Positions 44,578 through 53,400 of a stretch of DNA of 64,000 nucleotides are shown here, in pieces. Positions within the stretch are counted from its first letter, which is position 1. The number at the start of each line of letters is the position of its first letter. The position numbers and the translations under genes were made by a program. The DNA comes from CAWCAW01 sp963714125. Lineage in GTDB: Bacteria; Actinomycetota; Acidimicrobiia; Acidimicrobiales; UBA8190. The stretch is from positions 3,348,001-3,412,000 of the forward strand of contig OY970234.1 in NCBI GenBank assembly GCA_963714125.1. The letters are read 5' to 3'. The notes beneath the pieces were generated by a model. The model was not told the origin of the DNA and did not search any database. It saw nothing but the letters and a program-made list of their open reading frames with translations.

Positions 44578-44907
44578 GGGGCCTCCTCCGCATCGGCATC
44601 GGAGGCCCAGCCGAATGTCTGTTCGGCCGGCAGAGGTGGACCCTCAGGGTGGTCCCATAACTGGCAAACGGGGTGGTCCCATGCCACTGGCAAAACCTGC
44701 GGCTAGCTGGTCCCATGTGGCTGGCAAACGACAGTCGTTCTTCGGTGTCACGGGAGAAAGTAGCGCGGTCGACCGGAACGGAGGGGTCGAGGTTCGCGGA
44801 TTTGCCATCGGTAATAAGGCTGCAATCATCTTGCCGTCGCTCTCGATCTCGACCAAACCAGAGCTGCCGGGTTCGGCAGGTGAAGATCGGCGTGCCGACA
44901 AGTGTTT

Positions 44908-45786
44908 TCAGCTAAGAGTCCCAGTAGCAACGGAGGTGTGCGTACTAGCAACGTCGGTGTAGCTACCAAAAGGCATGTCACTGCGCGACTCGATCCCTAC
45001 TCCATTTGCAGAGCAAGAACCCGACTTGAGGCCCGTCAGATGCAGTCGCGTCGTGAACGAACACAGCACGACGCGATGAATGCTGACTGGGGTCCCGCTG
45101 GCGTCGTATGCTTCGATCACGTCTGCAGCCCATGTGTACGTCGTCGCTGGAAAAAGCCCGGTGACACGGACCTTCCCCGACCAAGTGTCACTTGCCGCGT
45201 CATAGCTGAGTGTGGCGTTACCCCCGTTGCTCAGTCCACTGTATGGCGAGAGTGTCGCAAGATAATCGAACTCGCCGCCAGCAACAGCAAACGTCCCACC
45301 ATCATCAGGCGCGCGCAGCACGAGACTGCCACTTGATTGGGGCGTAAGAACTGAGCGTCCTTCGATGGGGATGTTCCTGCCGTGACAAGAGCCGCGCCCG
45401 GCGCTAGTAGAGGTCAGTGAGCAGATGACAAAGCTGTGGAAGGCAACACCCTGCCCATCGACGTAGGACTCCACGACTCCTACCAAATATGTGTACGAAT
45501 CTCCTGGCACAAGGCCTGTTGCATGAGCCGAACCGTCCCAGAGTCCATTCGTGGTGGGTATCAAGGTGACCGATCCCATCACCTGATACTGCGAAAGGAT
45601 CGGGTTGAGTGTCTCCTTATAAGTGACAGCGCCGTTTGGTGAAGCAGATGCCGAACCACCAATGACGATAGCGACGGCCACGGTCGCCAAGGCGCCGATG
45701 ATCCGCCACAATGCGTTCGTCGGCCTCTGGCACCTCAGGTTACCCGGCCGCACCCTTTTGGAAGCCCATCGACGACCCACGAGCAC
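44908..45786 (-). CDS. exported protein with two repeated domains
   Basis: 292 residues from GTG 45786; the start is uncertain because a 25-residue basic leader precedes the signal helix (IIGALATVAVAIVIGGSASA). The mature protein holds two similar halves of about 120 residues: each has a strand pair ending in DGSAHATGLVPGDSYTYLVG or GKVRVTGLFPATTYTWAADV, then FHSFVICSLTS/IHRVVLCSFTT, a GSC motif and a closing strand. Fold is likely Ig/fibronectin-like with one disulfide per half. Secreted; no known function. Confidence 0.72.
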   Translation of the reverse strand: MLVGRRWASKRVRPGNLRCQRPTNALWRIIGALATVAVAIVIGGSASASPNGAVTYKETLNPILSQYQVMGSVTLIPTTNGLWDGSAHATGLVPGDSYTYLVGVVESYVDGQGVAFHSFVICSLTSTSAGRGSCHGRNIPIEGRSVLTPQSSGSLVLRAPDDGGTFAVAGGEFDYLATLSPYSGLSNGGNATLSYDAASDTWSGKVRVTGLFPATTYTWAADVIEAYDASGTPVSIHRVVLCSFTTRLHLTGLKSGSCSANGVGIESRSDMPFGSYTDVASTHTSVATGTLS

Positions 45787-46341
45787 CTCCGTCAGCGCGC
45801 ACTATATGGAGTGTTGAAACTTGGGTCGCCATCAATATTGACGAAACGCAATGAGTGAAACAAGGGACACCTGTCGTGATTTTGTCTTGCCAGTTGACCG
45901 GGTCCGAGAAGTCTGTGGTGATTGGGGAGGGACGTCGCCTGGGAACGATCAGCACGGGAGCACCGGCGGATGAATGCGTTCGCAATGAACGGTATGAAAA
46001 GAGGGTGCCCAGGACTCTCAATGTACGCCATTCGCGTTCGCGGCCATATCCCGGGTACTTGAGCACGTACATGCCCAGGAAGCGGAAGATTCTGAAGGTT
46101 TTTTGAGAGTGGACGTGACATGTGGCGTGCCTTGCTCTGCCGCCATCAGACGGTTGGCCACGGGGCGGCTACATGGGCACGAAACCCGTCTGATCCGACT
46201 ATCGCTGGCTGCGAGGCGAAGATGAGGGAATGTCCATTACTTCGCCGAGATCCGGCTGCCGATCAACCACCTAGCGCCTCACCTATTCGGCGAGCACGGC
46301 TCGGAGAGCGCCGGCGTAGATCATTCAGGCGCGACTCTGCC
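45787..46341. other. intergenic, no supported gene
   Basis: About 555 bp. Frames on both strands lack ribosome sites and family motifs. The right end abuts a remnant HTH reading frame. Confidence 0.5.
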
Positions 46342-46446
46342 GGAGCGGATGAAGGGCTCAGTGCCGGTGCCATTGCCCGAACACTCGGGATTTCTAGGCA
46401 GTTAGGGGCAACGTTGACGACCGAAGCAAAGAAGCGCGGTCTCTAA
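46342..46446 (+). pseudogene. remnant of a coiled-coil / helix-turn-helix protein, copy 6
   Basis: Only the C-terminal HTH is recognisable: LSAGAIARTLGISRQLGATL followed by TTEAKKRGL and a stop. It matches ISAMARTLGISRQLASRL of copy 2. The upstream frame shows no N-terminal helical region. Confidence 0.6.
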
Positions 46447-46502
46447 ACCGGGTTCGGAGGAGCCATGTCGGCAGCCGGTACTGGTCGTGAGAAGCTACGG
46501 CG

Positions 46503-46706
46503 ATGATGCGCATTCCGACAAGACGACAGAAGCTGCTCATCGCCGTCGTGATTCCAGTGGAGATCGTGTCAACGGTGCTCGCCTGGCGCGACCTGTCCCG
46601 GCGAAGTGACGATGACATTCGTGGCAGTAAGCGGTTCTGGCGTCTATTCACGGTGGTGAATCCAGGCAACTCCTTGTTTTACTGGTTGCTCGGCCGCCGC
46701 TCATAA
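46503..46706 (+). CDS. small two-TM membrane protein
   Basis: 67 residues. LLIAVVIPVEIVSTVLAWRD forms a first TM helix, RRSDDDIRGSKRFWRLFTVV a polar loop and start of the second, and NPGNSLFYWLLGRR the end. The NPxGxxxYWLxGRR ending recalls the phospholipase-D N-terminal-like (PLDc_N) short membrane proteins. Function unknown. Confidence 0.6.
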   Translation: MMRIPTRRQKLLIAVVIPVEIVSTVLAWRDLSRRSDDDIRGSKRFWRLFTVVNPGNSLFYWLLGRRS

Positions 46707-46929
46707 GAGTCGGTCTCCCATCGTCTGCGACTGATTTATGCCGTCCCGGTAACCGGGGGCTGAGGTTCGGCTTCGCACTACCAGAGGCTGAGGGCGAAAT
46801 GGCACGGTCGTGTTTAGCTACAACCGCGTGTCCTTGAGGGCTCCGTATTGGAGTTCGTTCTTGACGTTGGCACGAGTACCCGGCGTATTTAGGCTCCTCT
46901 CGTAGGCGCGTACACGCGCCCAAATGACG

Positions 46930-47283
46930 TCAGTCGAGAACAATCTCGGTGGGCGTTGCGGGACGGCAAGTCGAGGATCTAACGCGGCGTGGCGGCATGC
47001 CAATCCTATTCAGGTTCCATCTTGCCATCATGTAGCAGGTGGGCATTGGTCCCGTCGTGGAGTGGCAGTACGGAGTCCCGTTGATGCGCCCCACGTCTTC
47101 GGGATAGATGGGCTTGCCGCAACACGCACAGGGGAGAGTGCGCGCCAGATCCATGGCCTGGCGAATGCGAGTCCGATACTCAGCCGCGACCGTCGCGCTG
47201 GTCCACCATGGCCATTGACCTGTTTGTTTCTCGCTCTTGAAGAGTCGCCGGGCGCGGATCTCGACGATAAAGGAGAAGATCAT
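46930..47283 (-). CDS. small hypothetical protein with possible zinc-binding cysteines
   Basis: 117 residues. The first 85 codons have a G/C-rich third position typical of real genes in this window. Core: GQWPWWTSATVAAEYRTRIR, ARTLPCACCGKPIYPED, NGTPYCHS, MPTCYMM. The spacing CxCC..C..C could hold a zinc ion. The last 30 residues look less protein-like and may come from a 3' change. No family recognised. Confidence 0.45.
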   Translation of the reverse strand: MIFSFIVEIRARRLFKSEKQTGQWPWWTSATVAAEYRTRIRQAMDLARTLPCACCGKPIYPEDVGRINGTPYCHSTTGPMPTCYMMARWNLNRIGMPPRRVRSSTCRPATPTEIVLD

Positions 47284-47688
47284 GGTGATGACACGAGGGA
47301 GGAGGACGACGCGTTGGCGAGGACCTGCCGATACCGTTGAGACCTCAGGAATTCATAGACCTGCTTGAGAGCAAGCTCAATATGGCGCACTCATTTCCCG
47401 TTCCTGGCCTATCAACCCCTGATTTACCCACTCCAAGCGCGAACGAAACCGGCGAGCCTTACCGGAATCACAAATGCCCGATGAGGCAGAGACGACTCGT
47501 AGGCATAGAAGGAATGAAGCGCCGCTCAACCTCAGCAGTCCACCCATTCCGGTCGGCATACCGGGCCATTGACCAGATCATATTCCGAGCAGAGTTGTTC
47601 GGACATTAGGAACACCCAAGAGGATGCGGGAGATACTTGGCGTGAACCCTGACCTCCGGGGCGAACACCAAGTGTCTCGAAGACGGCA
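47284..47688. other. intergenic, no supported gene
   Basis: 405 bp. Short frames on both strands carry no recognisable motif and no ribosome site. Confidence 0.45.
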
Positions 47689-47979
47689 ATGACTCACACT
47701 TGCACAATCCTGATTGCCGAGGATGACGAGGCGGTGCGCGAGACCATTGTTGAGGTCCTCACGTCGGATCACCATGTCATTTACGAAGCTGGTGACGGTG
47801 CGTCTGCCCTCGACGTTCTCCAGCACACGCTGGTCGATGTGCTCGTCTTAGACCTGCACATGCCAACTCTCGGCGGGGTTGATCTTCTCCGCCTGATCGA
47901 CGGACCGCCACCGGCAGTGATCATCCACTCTGCGTTCGCGTATTTCGACCATGCGCGGGTGCAACAAGAGTTTGACTAG
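47689..47979 (+). CDS. truncated response-regulator receiver domain
   Basis: 96 residues. Receiver features: acidic pair AEDDEAVRETIVEVL, phospho-acceptor strand VDVLVLDLHMPTLGGVDLL (Asp about residue 55), and VIIHSAFAYFDHARV with the Ser switch residue. It stops before the conserved Lys strand and helix 5, so it lacks about 25 residues of a full domain. The bases beyond the stop do not restore a recognisable end. Probably a decayed stand-alone regulator; no histidine kinase nearby. Confidence 0.7.
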   Translation: MTHTCTILIAEDDEAVRETIVEVLTSDHHVIYEAGDGASALDVLQHTLVDVLVLDLHMPTLGGVDLLRLIDGPPPAVIIHSAFAYFDHARVQQEFD

Positions 47980-48862
47980 TTCCTTTGGCAAAAGGCGTAT
48001 CAATGGGAAACTGAAGGGCTCCGATCGACGTCTTGTAGTTGGCGAGTTCGTCTCTCAGCTCGGGGAAGACGGACCCGCTGTGAGGCAGGTAGCTGAGGTG
48101 GCTCTTGAAGCCTGCGAAGCCAGCGACCACTTTGCCCTACACCCGGAAGGCTGGAGTCCATATGAAATGCACTGCTCTGCCTCGGGGATGACGTCCAGGA
48201 TCCAATTGATGGAGAGTCGTTAAGGTGCTCCGCTTGGGTTCTTCAGCGACGCCACGTAGCTGTCAATCTCGCTTTTGGATACCGCCGCTTCTCTCATCTT
48301 TTGCAGACCGGACGGGCTACACCCAATCACACAGGGGAATGATCTGGGGTCCATCGTTACGGGACTAACGGCGGTGTCGATGGCGCACTTGCGCAGAGTC
48401 CGCCCACTGATGACACGAGGAAGGTGGTGGGAACCTCGGGGTCGTGTTCGGGATCGAGCCAGGCATGGACTCGGACCTCGAGGATCACGGGGCATGCGAT
48501 CGTGGACCTTTTTCATATCGGGTCCGGCAGCGGTGGTGAGGACGGTGCGTGTGCGCAGCAGGGTCTCGGGGTCCGGCGCATCGGGGCTGTGGCGCTTGTC
48601 CCACTCCATCTCCCAAAGCCCGGTCGAGGGTTGAGCTCTCGTTGAGGAGCTGAGACCACCTATATTCGGTACGGTCTCAAGCGGATCCCGTGCGTCACCA
48701 GCCTGGGTGATATGTGCCCGTCTCAAGACGTGGATTGCAACCCCTGCTGGGGCATCCTCGTCTCGACGACCCCGAGGCATCACGGTCGGTCCCCCACAGC
48801 AAGCACAATGGTGGCATGACAGCCGCTCCATCACCGATGGACGTAGAAGACGAGGAGGCATC
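47980..48862. other. gene-poor region, no firmly supported gene
   Basis: 883 bp. A minus-strand frame (to 48220) contains protein-like stretches (MEWDKRHSPDAPDPETLLRT and MDPRSFPCVIGCSPSGLQKM), but two different frames look plausible in turn, which suggests a decayed gene and not an intact one. Confidence 0.4.
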
Positions 48863-49237
48863 GTGACTGATGATGAGGGCCAGGCAAAGTGGAATGTCGC
48901 CGACTGGCACGGGAAGATGCTCGTGGATCGTGACGGCGAGAAGATCGGCAAGCTGCAAGACGTCTACGTCGATGTTGAGACCGACGAGCCGCAGTTCGCC
49001 ACCGTCAAGGAAGGCTTCATAGATCGACATTTGACCTTCGTACCCCTGGGAGGGATTCAGATTGGTCCTGATGACTTGCAGGTCACGGCGACAAAGGAGC
49101 AGGTACGGTCTGCTCCTGAGATCGAAATGCACGGTGAGGAACTGTCTCAGGCGGACGAGTCCACCTTGTATCACCACTTCGAGATGAACTACACGCCCAT
49201 CAATACCGAAAGCGGGCGTCGCCTCGCCCGTCGCTGA
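48863..49237 (+). CDS. PRC-barrel domain protein
   Basis: 124 residues from GTG 48863 with a strong GAGGAGG site 6 nt upstream. PRC-barrel strands: WHGKMLVDRDGEKIGKLQDV, YVDVETDEPQFATVKEG, LTFVPLGGIQIGPDDLQV. The C-terminus is acidic with a LYHHFEMNYTP end. PRC-barrel proteins occur in photosynthetic reaction centres and RimM but most stand-alone members are stress-associated with unknown function. Confidence 0.85.
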   Translation: MTDDEGQAKWNVADWHGKMLVDRDGEKIGKLQDVYVDVETDEPQFATVKEGFIDRHLTFVPLGGIQIGPDDLQVTATKEQVRSAPEIEMHGEELSQADESTLYHHFEMNYTPINTESGRRLARR

Positions 49238-49367
49238 GGAGGTTCAAAAGGCCGAGTACAACCTACGGACAACCAAATCGCCGGGCTAGGACGCTCCGGT
49301 CCGTCAAGGGGCGCCTCAGTGGTGCCCTCGTTGCGCAAATCCACGAACTGGTGGCACGCTGAGTCAA

Positions 49368-49916
49368 ATGCACGCTGTCGAGCTTGTCTTCGCCATAGGG
49401 TGGGCGGCGTTCTGGATCTACTGGCTTGCGGCGGCCGTCTCGATGAAGAAGGGCCGTATCCCTTGGTCCCGTGAGCTGCGCATCAGAGCGCTGATTGTCG
49501 TTCTTGCGATCGTCCTAGTCCGCTTGGGAGCCTTCCGAGGCCACGGGCTCAACACGGATCCTTGGCGCGCCGGTCTCGGGCTCGTCCTTTTCGCCCTCGG
49601 GTTGGGATTCGCGATCTGGGCTCGATTGCACATCGGGCGCAACTGGGGCACACCGATGTCGCAAAAGGACGACCCTGAGCTAGTGACCAGTGGTCCGTAC
49701 CACCTCGTCCGCCATCCCATCTACTCGGGCATGCTTATCGCGAGTGTCGGGACCGCTGTGGCACTGAGCTGGTTTTGGTTGATTGCCGTGGCTCTGGCCG
49801 GTGTCTACTTCGTCCATAGCGCGACCGTCGAAGAGCGCTACATGACAAAGCAGTTCCCCGAGACCTATCCGGAGTATCGGCGTTCAACGAAGAGGCTCGT
49901 ACCCTTTGTCTTCTAG
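49368..49916 (+). CDS. isoprenylcysteine carboxyl methyltransferase-family membrane protein
   Basis: 182 residues, about five TM helices. The C-terminal signature RLHIGRNWGTPM..LVTSGPYHLVRHPIYSGML..VEERYMTKQFPETYPEYRR matches the ICMT/PEMT family, in which the RHP and the E..Y motifs bind SAM. Bacterial members methylate lipids or unknown acceptors. Stands alone on the plus strand. Confidence 0.88.
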   Translation: MHAVELVFAIGWAAFWIYWLAAAVSMKKGRIPWSRELRIRALIVVLAIVLVRLGAFRGHGLNTDPWRAGLGLVLFALGLGFAIWARLHIGRNWGTPMSQKDDPELVTSGPYHLVRHPIYSGMLIASVGTAVALSWFWLIAVALAGVYFVHSATVEERYMTKQFPETYPEYRRSTKRLVPFVF

Positions 49917-50227
49917 TCGTCGACCAGGATGAGCCGTGTAGCCGCCGTGTGACCGTCGCTGTCATTCCGCTACGACCCGTTGTCCAGGCGGCGTGCAGGT
50001 CCCGCCCGCGGCAAAGGCTTCGATCTCCAGGCGGTCCAGGAATGTACGTCGAGGAGTTTGAGCGCATGGGGGACTCCGCGCTCAATCAAGCCTCGCAGTT
50101 GCACCCGAAGTTGACGCCTCGCTAATCCCTGGAGAGGAGGGAGATCCCACCTCCATCGCATGTGTCGAGCCCTTGGGACTCATTTCGTCCGTGGGTGGGT
50201 TAGCGCTCTGACCTGGGAATTCAAAAG
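49917..50227. other. intergenic, no supported gene
   Basis: 311 bp between the ICMT-family gene and tRNA-Glu. A short minus-strand frame (49970-50161) has no ribosome site or motif. Confidence 0.5.
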
Positions 50228-50300
50228 CAGCCCCAACGGGATTCGAACCCGTGTCTCCACCTTGAGAGGGTGGTGTCCTAGGCCTCTAGACGATGGGGCC
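50228..50300 (-). tRNA. tRNA-Glu (anticodon CTC)
   Basis: 73 nt, 5' end at 50300. Acceptor GGCCCCA pairs with TGGGGCT; D arm GTCTAGAGGCCTAGGAC; anticodon loop CTCTCAA in stem CCACC..GGTGG; T arm with GGTTCGAATCC. CCA is not encoded. The D arm and T loop are typical of actinobacterial tRNA-Glu. Confidence 0.95.
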
Positions 50301-51208
50301 GAGCGCCCTATTGGGCCGTGTCATCGTAGCTGAAAGGGACCTGGGTCCATAAAAGACCATGTCCGTTACAGCGAAGCGGTGGCCCTGTCGCTGGGAGGGC
50401 CTTTGAGGGGGTCGCTGGACTCGACGACGCCCACCACCCGCATCGTCCCCGCCCGGCCGCCCAGGACCAGCCCCTCGGTCACTCAGCTGGGCGTCGGAGC
50501 TCAACTGCCGACCTTGGGTACGCCATGACCGCCTTGGTCGTCGACGTGGACCTAGGGGCCGAAGCCAAGCTCCACGAGCAACTGGCGCCGGGCTTCGATC
50601 GGGAACACCTCAGGGTCACGAGCAGACCTTTCACTTTGTCCCGTTGGTCCGATTCCACGACGTCGCTCAACAACGAAATGTGATTCTGCGGCGACTCAAT
50701 TGACTCCTTGCTTCCAAACAACGCAGACGATTGTTTATCTCGACGGAGAACATCTCAATATTGCTCAGCCATCACGGGTAGCACGCATGACCTTTCTGCG
50801 CGTGTCGATACACATATCAACACCTGGTTAACACACGTTGCCAACGCCGTTTCGTCACTCGCCGTTGCATCCGTAACGCTCAACAACACCTTATAAATCA
50901 GGCAATTCTCAGCTCCTCAGCGCGTATCAAGGTTCAGCGAATTCTCAGTACCCCAACGTCGACGCAACTCGTACATTGTCCCTCACATTTGACGATGTAA
51001 TGCGATCACGTTGTCGTCACAATGACTTTCCAGACGGGACCCGAAATGTCGTCGCGCATCATCGGGCCCATGATGCAAACCAAGGGGGTGGTGGCAACAA
51101 CCATGCGACGCCAAGTACTCGGCGGACGAGGAACATTCACTTGGGCGGGAGCGACAAAAAACGAAATCCTCGATCAATGATCGGGAACCATGAGGAGGAA
51201 GAGAACAA
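50301..51208. other. gene-poor region upstream of an exported protein
   Basis: 908 bp. The part after about 50720 is AT-richer. AATTCTCAG occurs twice, 37 bp apart (50901 and 50938). Minus-strand frames in 50300-50720 lack motifs. The last 30 bp hold the GAGGAGGAAG ribosome site of the gene at 51209. Confidence 0.45.
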
Positions 51209-51871
51209 ATGCATCTACGTCGAAAATTCGTTACTGTGTCGGCCGCCGTTGCTGTTGCCATACCTCTCGGCATCGGCGCCGCCATCGTTGGACCAACATT
51301 GGCAAGTGCCGGCGGCGTCCAAGACCCCGTCATGTGCAACGTCACGGGCACGGCCAGCTTCAGCCCTCCCCTCACCCATACGGGGGAGAACACCGGTAGC
51401 GGCTCCGTCGAAACGGTCACATTGTCCGGCTTCAGCGAGACCCACTGCCTGTCGTCGTCTTCTTCTGGGGCGCCGAGCAGCGGGACCTTTGCGACAACCA
51501 GCATCCACATCGCCGCCACCAAGGTGGGATCAGGAAAAACCGCTGAATACCTGACCGGCTACTGCCCGGGATTCGCGTCTTCCAACTCCCTCAAGGCACT
51601 GAAGAATCTCACGCTCACGACGAGCTGGACCGGCGGTGAGGGAGCCACGACGGCAATCGAGACGAAGTCGCCGACGATCGCCGCCAATGACATTGGGGAG
51701 GCTGGATTCGCCATCTCCGCCAAGTACGAATCGGGTTCCTACGCAGCCAAGGTGGTCCAGGCGATCCTGTACCTGACCAGTTCCGAGACAGGCACCCTGG
51801 GCGGCGGATGCCCGAGCGGATCGGTCAGTTCCATCACCTTCGATGGGGCAACGAGCACCGTTCTGCAATAA
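51209..51871 (+). CDS. small exported protein
   Basis: 220 residues from ATG 51209, 7 nt after GGAGGAAG. Sec signal peptide FVTVSAAVAVAIPLGIGAAI with cleavage near ASAGG. Mature part is Ser/Thr/Gly-rich and beta-like: VMCNVTGTASFSPPLTHTG, THCLSSSSSG, TGYCPGFASS, GGGCPSGSVSS; four or five cysteines could form disulfides. General plan and the CNxxGTASFSPPL opening resemble the exported protein at 25509. Function unknown; followed by a long hairpin. Confidence 0.75.
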   Translation: MHLRRKFVTVSAAVAVAIPLGIGAAIVGPTLASAGGVQDPVMCNVTGTASFSPPLTHTGENTGSGSVETVTLSGFSETHCLSSSSSGAPSSGTFATTSIHIAATKVGSGKTAEYLTGYCPGFASSNSLKALKNLTLTTSWTGGEGATTAIETKSPTIAANDIGEAGFAISAKYESGSYAAKVVQAILYLTSSETGTLGGGCPSGSVSSITFDGATSTVLQ

Positions 51872-51887
51872 GGCATGGCAGCGGCGA

Positions 51888-51929
51888 GCGCTGGCTGATG
51901 CTTAGTGCCCCTTGGGCGTCAGCCAGCGC
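51888..51929. terminator. bidirectional terminator hairpin
   Basis: Perfect 11-bp arms GCGCTGGCTGA (51888-51898) and TCAGCCAGCGC (51919-51929) between convergent genes; the right arm includes the ferredoxin stop. Confidence 0.6.
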
Positions 51930-52140
51930 CGGTCCGCCCCGCAGTGACATGTATCCGTATGGCGCGTGTCGGGCATTGCCGCATGGCCCAGCGGGCCAAG
52001 TTGACGAGGTGGGGAGACACCTCGCCGACAGCCACGATCGGATAACCCCATTCGTCGAGACCGATGAGCTCGGGGAGAATCTCGGCGCAGTATCCGTAGG
52101 CCTCACAGGCGATGGGGTCGACAGAGAGCATTTCAGGCAT
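51919..52140 (-). CDS. three-cysteine ferredoxin
   Basis: 73 residues. Cys pattern CEAYGYC...(M)RQCPTRAI: three cysteines as in actinobacterial [3Fe-4S]-type ferredoxins (the fourth position is Tyr/Gly). Last gene of the five-gene electron-transfer operon, 12 bp after the NuoF-like gene, so it probably passes electrons to or from it. Confidence 0.85.
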   Translation of the reverse strand: MPEMLSVDPIACEAYGYCAEILPELIGLDEWGYPIVAVGEVSPHLVNLARWAMRQCPTRAIRIHVTAGRTGAG

Positions 52141-52152
52141 GACGTGACCTCC

Positions 52153-53391
52153 TCACATGGCCGGAAACGTGAGCACACTGGGGCGACCGTGGCCGGAGCA
52201 TGGGCGCCCGGAAGCGTGGAGCGCGACATCGTCGGCGAACACGTCTAGGCCACTCGCCACCATGCGCACCACACCATCAGGGTGGCCACAGGCGCCACGA
52301 CCCCGCACCGTCGCCAGCCGTCGGGCCAGACGCTCTATGACAGAGGTATCGCCTTGGGCATCAGCGAGTAGGCCGGTGTCGCCGGCAATGGCGGCCAGGC
52401 CGAACACGCATGGCCCGCATTGCCCCGCACTCTGGTCGGCCATGTACGCGGCTATGCGCGCCACCTCGGCTATTGGACAGGAGCTGGCCGGAAGCACCAC
52501 CACGACTCCGGCGCCCGGAGACGGCCCGAACTCACCCAGCGGCCGCGGCGCCAAAGGGACGTCGAACCGGTGGGCACCAATCCAGGTTCCTCCGTATCCG
52601 CCCAGCAGGACAGCCGCCACCATGTCGGACGGGCCCGCTTGATCCACGATCTGGCTTAGGGACATGCCGACGGAGATCTCATAGACACCGGGCCGTTCGA
52701 CGCCGCCGGAGACGGTGACGAGGGACGTGGTGGCGGCATCGGGACCGTGCCGTGCCACCAGGGCCATGCTGGCCAAGGTTTCGGTGTTGTGGACCAAAGC
52801 CGGTCCACTTCGTACCCGAAGCCCGACGCTCTTGTCAGGACGGAAGGCCGGGACACCTGGTCCTCCGTTGATCCAATCGACGAGGGCGGATTCCTCGCCG
52901 GCCACGTAGCGGCCTGGCGGGCGAACGATGTCAACGACAACGGGAGCAAGGTTGGTACCGACTCGCTCCCGCAACGCCGATGCGACCGACGCCGCCACGT
53001 CGTCATGCTTGGTCGGCACGCAGACGATAATCCGTGCCGCCCCCAGAGCAGAAGCGGCCAACTCGGCGCCGTCGAGCACGAGGTGGGGGGCGCACGTGAG
53101 CAGGACGCGATCTTTGGAACTGGCCGGCTCACCCTCCATGGCGTTGACCACGAGCACGGGGCTGGCCTGGCGCCCGGCGGTGGCGGCCAGCTTGCGTCCG
53201 GCTGGAAACCCGGCGCCGCCTCGACCAGCGAGACCCGATTCCTGCACGGCGCGAACGAACACGTCAGCCCACCCGGGTCCGCCCCAAGGAAGTGGGCCGT
53301 ACACCTGGAGGTGACTGGCCAAGTCTGCGTTATGCGTGGCTCGCCACCCCGAGAGGAGGCCAGCGCGATGTGTGTCGAGGAGAGTAGACAT
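52153..53391 (-). CDS. NuoF-like flavoprotein (complex I 51-kDa family)
   Basis: 412 residues. FMN-binding GLAGRGGAGFPAGRKL and VVNAMEGEPASSKDRVLL, the GRYVAGEESALVDWINGGPG loop, an SLBB segment (GVERPGVYEISVGMSLSQIV) and a C-terminal Fe-S region SAGQCGPCVFGL..GRGACGHPDG. Complex I NuoF has SCGxCxxC plus one Cys; here the first Cys is Ala, leaving three. Encoded with a ferric-reductase-like membrane protein and a ferredoxin, not with other Nuo subunits, so it is likely a separate NAD(P)H- or ferredoxin-linked dehydrogenase module. Confidence 0.85.
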   Translation of the reverse strand: MSTLLDTHRAGLLSGWRATHNADLASHLQVYGPLPWGGPGWADVFVRAVQESGLAGRGGAGFPAGRKLAATAGRQASPVLVVNAMEGEPASSKDRVLLTCAPHLVLDGAELAASALGAARIIVCVPTKHDDVAASVASALRERVGTNLAPVVVDIVRPPGRYVAGEESALVDWINGGPGVPAFRPDKSVGLRVRSGPALVHNTETLASMALVARHGPDAATTSLVTVSGGVERPGVYEISVGMSLSQIVDQAGPSDMVAAVLLGGYGGTWIGAHRFDVPLAPRPLGEFGPSPGAGVVVVLPASSCPIAEVARIAAYMADQSAGQCGPCVFGLAAIAGDTGLLADAQGDTSVIERLARRLATVRGRGACGHPDGVVRMVASGLDVFADDVALHASGRPCSGHGRPSVLTFPAM

Positions 53392-53400
53392 GGTGTCCTT

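Larger units (their letters stand above)
42112..44733 (-). mobile_element. IS21-family element 2, apparently intact
   Basis: 2622 bp, coding on the minus strand. Termini TGTCATTTGCCAG (left) and, reverse-complemented, TGTCGTTTGCCAG (right). The 5-bp direct repeat GTCGT flanks it at 42107-42111 and 44734-44738. Internal repeats with TTGCCAG..ATGGGACCA recur at both ends (42117-42167; 44640-44727). istA and istB are both full length, so it may be active. It is a different subgroup from element 1: ends and proteins are clearly diverged. Confidence 0.92.

Noticed and set aside
47980..48862. A 243-residue minus-strand gene at 48220-48951
   Set aside because: Its 5' half is antisense to the PRC-barrel gene, and the plausible peptide stretches alternate between two frames; at best a pseudogene.
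50286..50721. Minus-strand frames after tRNA-Glu
   Set aside because: No start signals, no family motifs and poor codon bias; the first overlaps the tRNA.
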